From Bacillota bacterium (GTDB lineage Bacteria > Bacillota > Bacilli > Bacillales_A > Planococcaceae), in assembly GCA_023405135.1 (NCBI GenBank), contig JAEXYZ010000074.1, positions 1 through 22,595 of the forward strand: a DNA stretch of 22,595 nucleotides, written 5' to 3'. The notes beneath the pieces are model-generated. The model searched no databases. It saw only the letters and a list, made by a program, of their open reading frames with translations, and was not told the origin of the DNA. Shown here piece after piece: positions 21,306 through 22,595 of the stretch. A program made the position numbers and the translations under genes. Positions within the stretch are counted from its first letter, which is position 1, and each line of letters opens with the position of its first letter.

Positions 21306-22415
21306 TTGGCTGAAATTAAATTAAGACATATATGTAAAGCCTACAATAAAAAGGTATTAGCAGTAAATGATTTTAACCTTGATATTGAAGATGGAGAGTT
21401 TATTGTACTGGTCGGGCCTTCAGGTTGCGGGAAATCTACTATATTACGTCTTATAGCGGGTTTAGAAGATTCCTCAAATGGTAATATTCAAATAAATGGA
21501 AAATGCATGAACGGTATTTCTCCAAAAGAACGTGATATAGCTTTTGTTTTCCAAAGCTATGCGTTATACCCACATATGAACGTATATAATAACATGGCAT
21601 TTGCTTTAAAGACTCGTAAGCTTCCTAAAAATGAGATTGATCGTCGCATATTGGAAACTGCGCATATTTTAGAAATAGAGGAATACTTAGACCGTAAACC
21701 AAAAGCTCTTTCTGGTGGCCAACGCCAACGTGTTGCATTGGGACGTGCCATCGTTCGTGATGCAAAAGTATTTTTAATGGATGAGCCCTTGTCCAACCTC
21801 GATGCAAAGCTTCGTACACAAATGAGAACAGAGATTACTAAACTGCATCAACGTTTGCAAACAACAATCCTTTATGTAACTCATGATCAAACCGAAGCAA
21901 TGACCATGGCAACACGACTTGTTGTATTGAATAACGGGATAATCCAGCAAGTTGGTACCCCTAAGGAAGTATATGAAAAACCTGAAAATGTTTTTGTTGG
22001 AGGCTTTATCGGTTCTCCAGCTATGAACTTTTTTACTGGTATCCTTTCAGAGGACAAAATCAATATTGGGCATGTTTCAATTACAATTCCCGATAAAAAA
22101 AGGGTATCTTTATGTGAGCAGGGATATATAAACAAAGAAATCATATTGGGTATCCGCCCAGAAGATTTCTATGAGGCATCTGACTATACTGAAACTTCTA
22201 CAAATCCTATCATTGATGTGAATATTGAAGCAACCGAACTGCTAGGTGCAGAAACCATTGTATACGCCCAAATCTCAAATCAAGCATTTGCAGCAAAGCT
22301 TTATAGTCCCTCCGATGTTAAAAAAGGACAATCATTCAAGTTGAGTATAAATATGGATAAAGTACATTTCTTTGATTTCACTACAGAAAATCGAATTTAC
22401 CTAGAGGGAGAGTAG
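21306..22415 (+). CDS. ABC transporter ATPase, MsmX/UgpC (CUT1) type
   Basis: The start is set at TTG 21306 (369 residues, reads MAEIKLRHICKAYNKKV), eight bases after AAAGGA; the ATG at 21297 lies inside that ribosome binding site. Walker A is GPSGCGKST (37-45), Q-loop FQSYALYPHMNV, signature LSGGQRQRVALGRA, Walker B VFLMDEPLSNLDA and H-loop VTHDQTEAM. The C-terminal TOBE/OB domain contains LGIRPEDF, the regulatory end of MalK/UgpC/MsmX proteins. These energise sugar or glycerol-phosphate importers, and MsmX serves several permeases. No permease or binding-protein gene lies in the window on either side, so partners are elsewhere or downstream. No clear promoter stands out in the AT-rich gap 21125-21296. 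Confidence 0.9.
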   Translation: MAEIKLRHICKAYNKKVLAVNDFNLDIEDGEFIVLVGPSGCGKSTILRLIAGLEDSSNGNIQINGKCMNGISPKERDIAFVFQSYALYPHMNVYNNMAFALKTRKLPKNEIDRRILETAHILEIEEYLDRKPKALSGGQRQRVALGRAIVRDAKVFLMDEPLSNLDAKLRTQMRTEITKLHQRLQTTILYVTHDQTEAMTMATRLVVLNNGIIQQVGTPKEVYEKPENVFVGGFIGSPAMNFFTGILSEDKINIGHVSITIPDKKRVSLCEQGYINKEIILGIRPEDFYEASDYTETSTNPIIDVNIEATELLGAETIVYAQISNQAFAAKLYSPSDVKKGQSFKLSINMDKVHFFDFTTENRIYLEGE

Positions 22416-22524
22416 TAATATCTCTATAAAAGTTATTTTTGAAATACTTTTTGAGATTATACAAGTTTCACTAGTGTTGCATAAATAGTGTTAGAATTTT
22501 CAGTTTAATTATTTTTCCTATTAA

Positions 22525-22560
22525 GAGCCAAAAAGGTAAATGCCTAATTAAAGGTGGCTC
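22525..22560. repeat. Inverted repeat near the right edge
   Basis: GAGCCA (22525-22530) and TGGCTC (22555-22560) could pair around 24 bases that also contain GG and CC pairs. No T run follows. The remaining 22416-22595 sequence shows no gene; the element continues past the window edge if it belongs to something larger. Confidence 0.3.
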
Positions 22561-22595
22561 CATCCATTTGGAAAATTATTTACAATTAGACCTTT

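Noticed and set aside
1..22595. tRNA, rRNA, CRISPR arrays
   Set aside because: No cloverleaf-like sequences, rRNA-like stretches or regularly spaced direct repeats were noticed on reading; this was by eye, not by a covariance search.

Overview
The window is low-GC Firmicutes chromosome. Gene order rpsT(-) / gpr-spoIIP-lepA / hemW / hrcA-grpE-dnaK / dnaJ-prmA-rsmE is the Bacillales arrangement. The sporulation genes gpr and spoIIP, AGGAGG-type ribosome binding sites, CIRCE control of hrcA and Bacillus-type LexA boxes all fit. Protein style and repeat types suggest a Planococcaceae-like spore former (Lysinibacillus/Ureibacillus neighbourhood); that finer placement is inference.

Region by region: (1) 1-467 is one end of an ISL3-family insertion sequence, cut by the window edge. 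(2) 508-5022 holds rpsT, gpr, spoIIP and lepA, with a folded palindromic element just before lepA. (3) 4975-10535 is an integrated element at the 3' end of lepA. It is bounded by a 44-bp direct repeat (43/44 identical) that encodes the LepA C-terminus, and the one mismatch is silent. The element is a shrunken prophage. A truncated tyrosine integrase abuts the last codons of what looks like a late phage gene, then come a holin, an amidase broken by a nonsense codon and a frameshift, and a set of apparently intact accessory genes: an unknown 214-aa protein, a three-gene minus-strand operon (49-aa and 71-aa small proteins plus a helix-turn-helix protein), an SOS-type operon (WYL-like protein plus an unknown 133-aa protein) and a lipoprotein. 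The original lepA terminator is stranded 5.5 kb downstream, beyond the right-hand repeat. (4) 10787-19311 returns to core genome: an unknown 109-aa protein, hemW, the CIRCE-controlled hrcA-grpE-dnaK operon, then dnaJ-prmA-rsmE. dnaJ is separated from dnaK by a GC-rich repeat, a strong terminator and a new promoter. (5) 19312-22595 is a synteny break. Only the first codons of mtaB remain after rsmE, followed by a decayed MaoC-type dehydratase gene, a large palindrome, a HTH/substrate-binding-domain regulator and a divergent, apparently orphan CUT1-type ABC ATPase.

Functionally, the core genes serve translation (S20, LepA, PrmA, RsmE), protein folding (HrcA/GrpE/DnaK/DnaJ), heme delivery (HemW) and sporulation (GPR, SpoIIP). 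The remnant prophage looks unable to lyse or excise on its own but keeps promoters, operators and terminators around its accessory genes, as expected if these are retained passengers.
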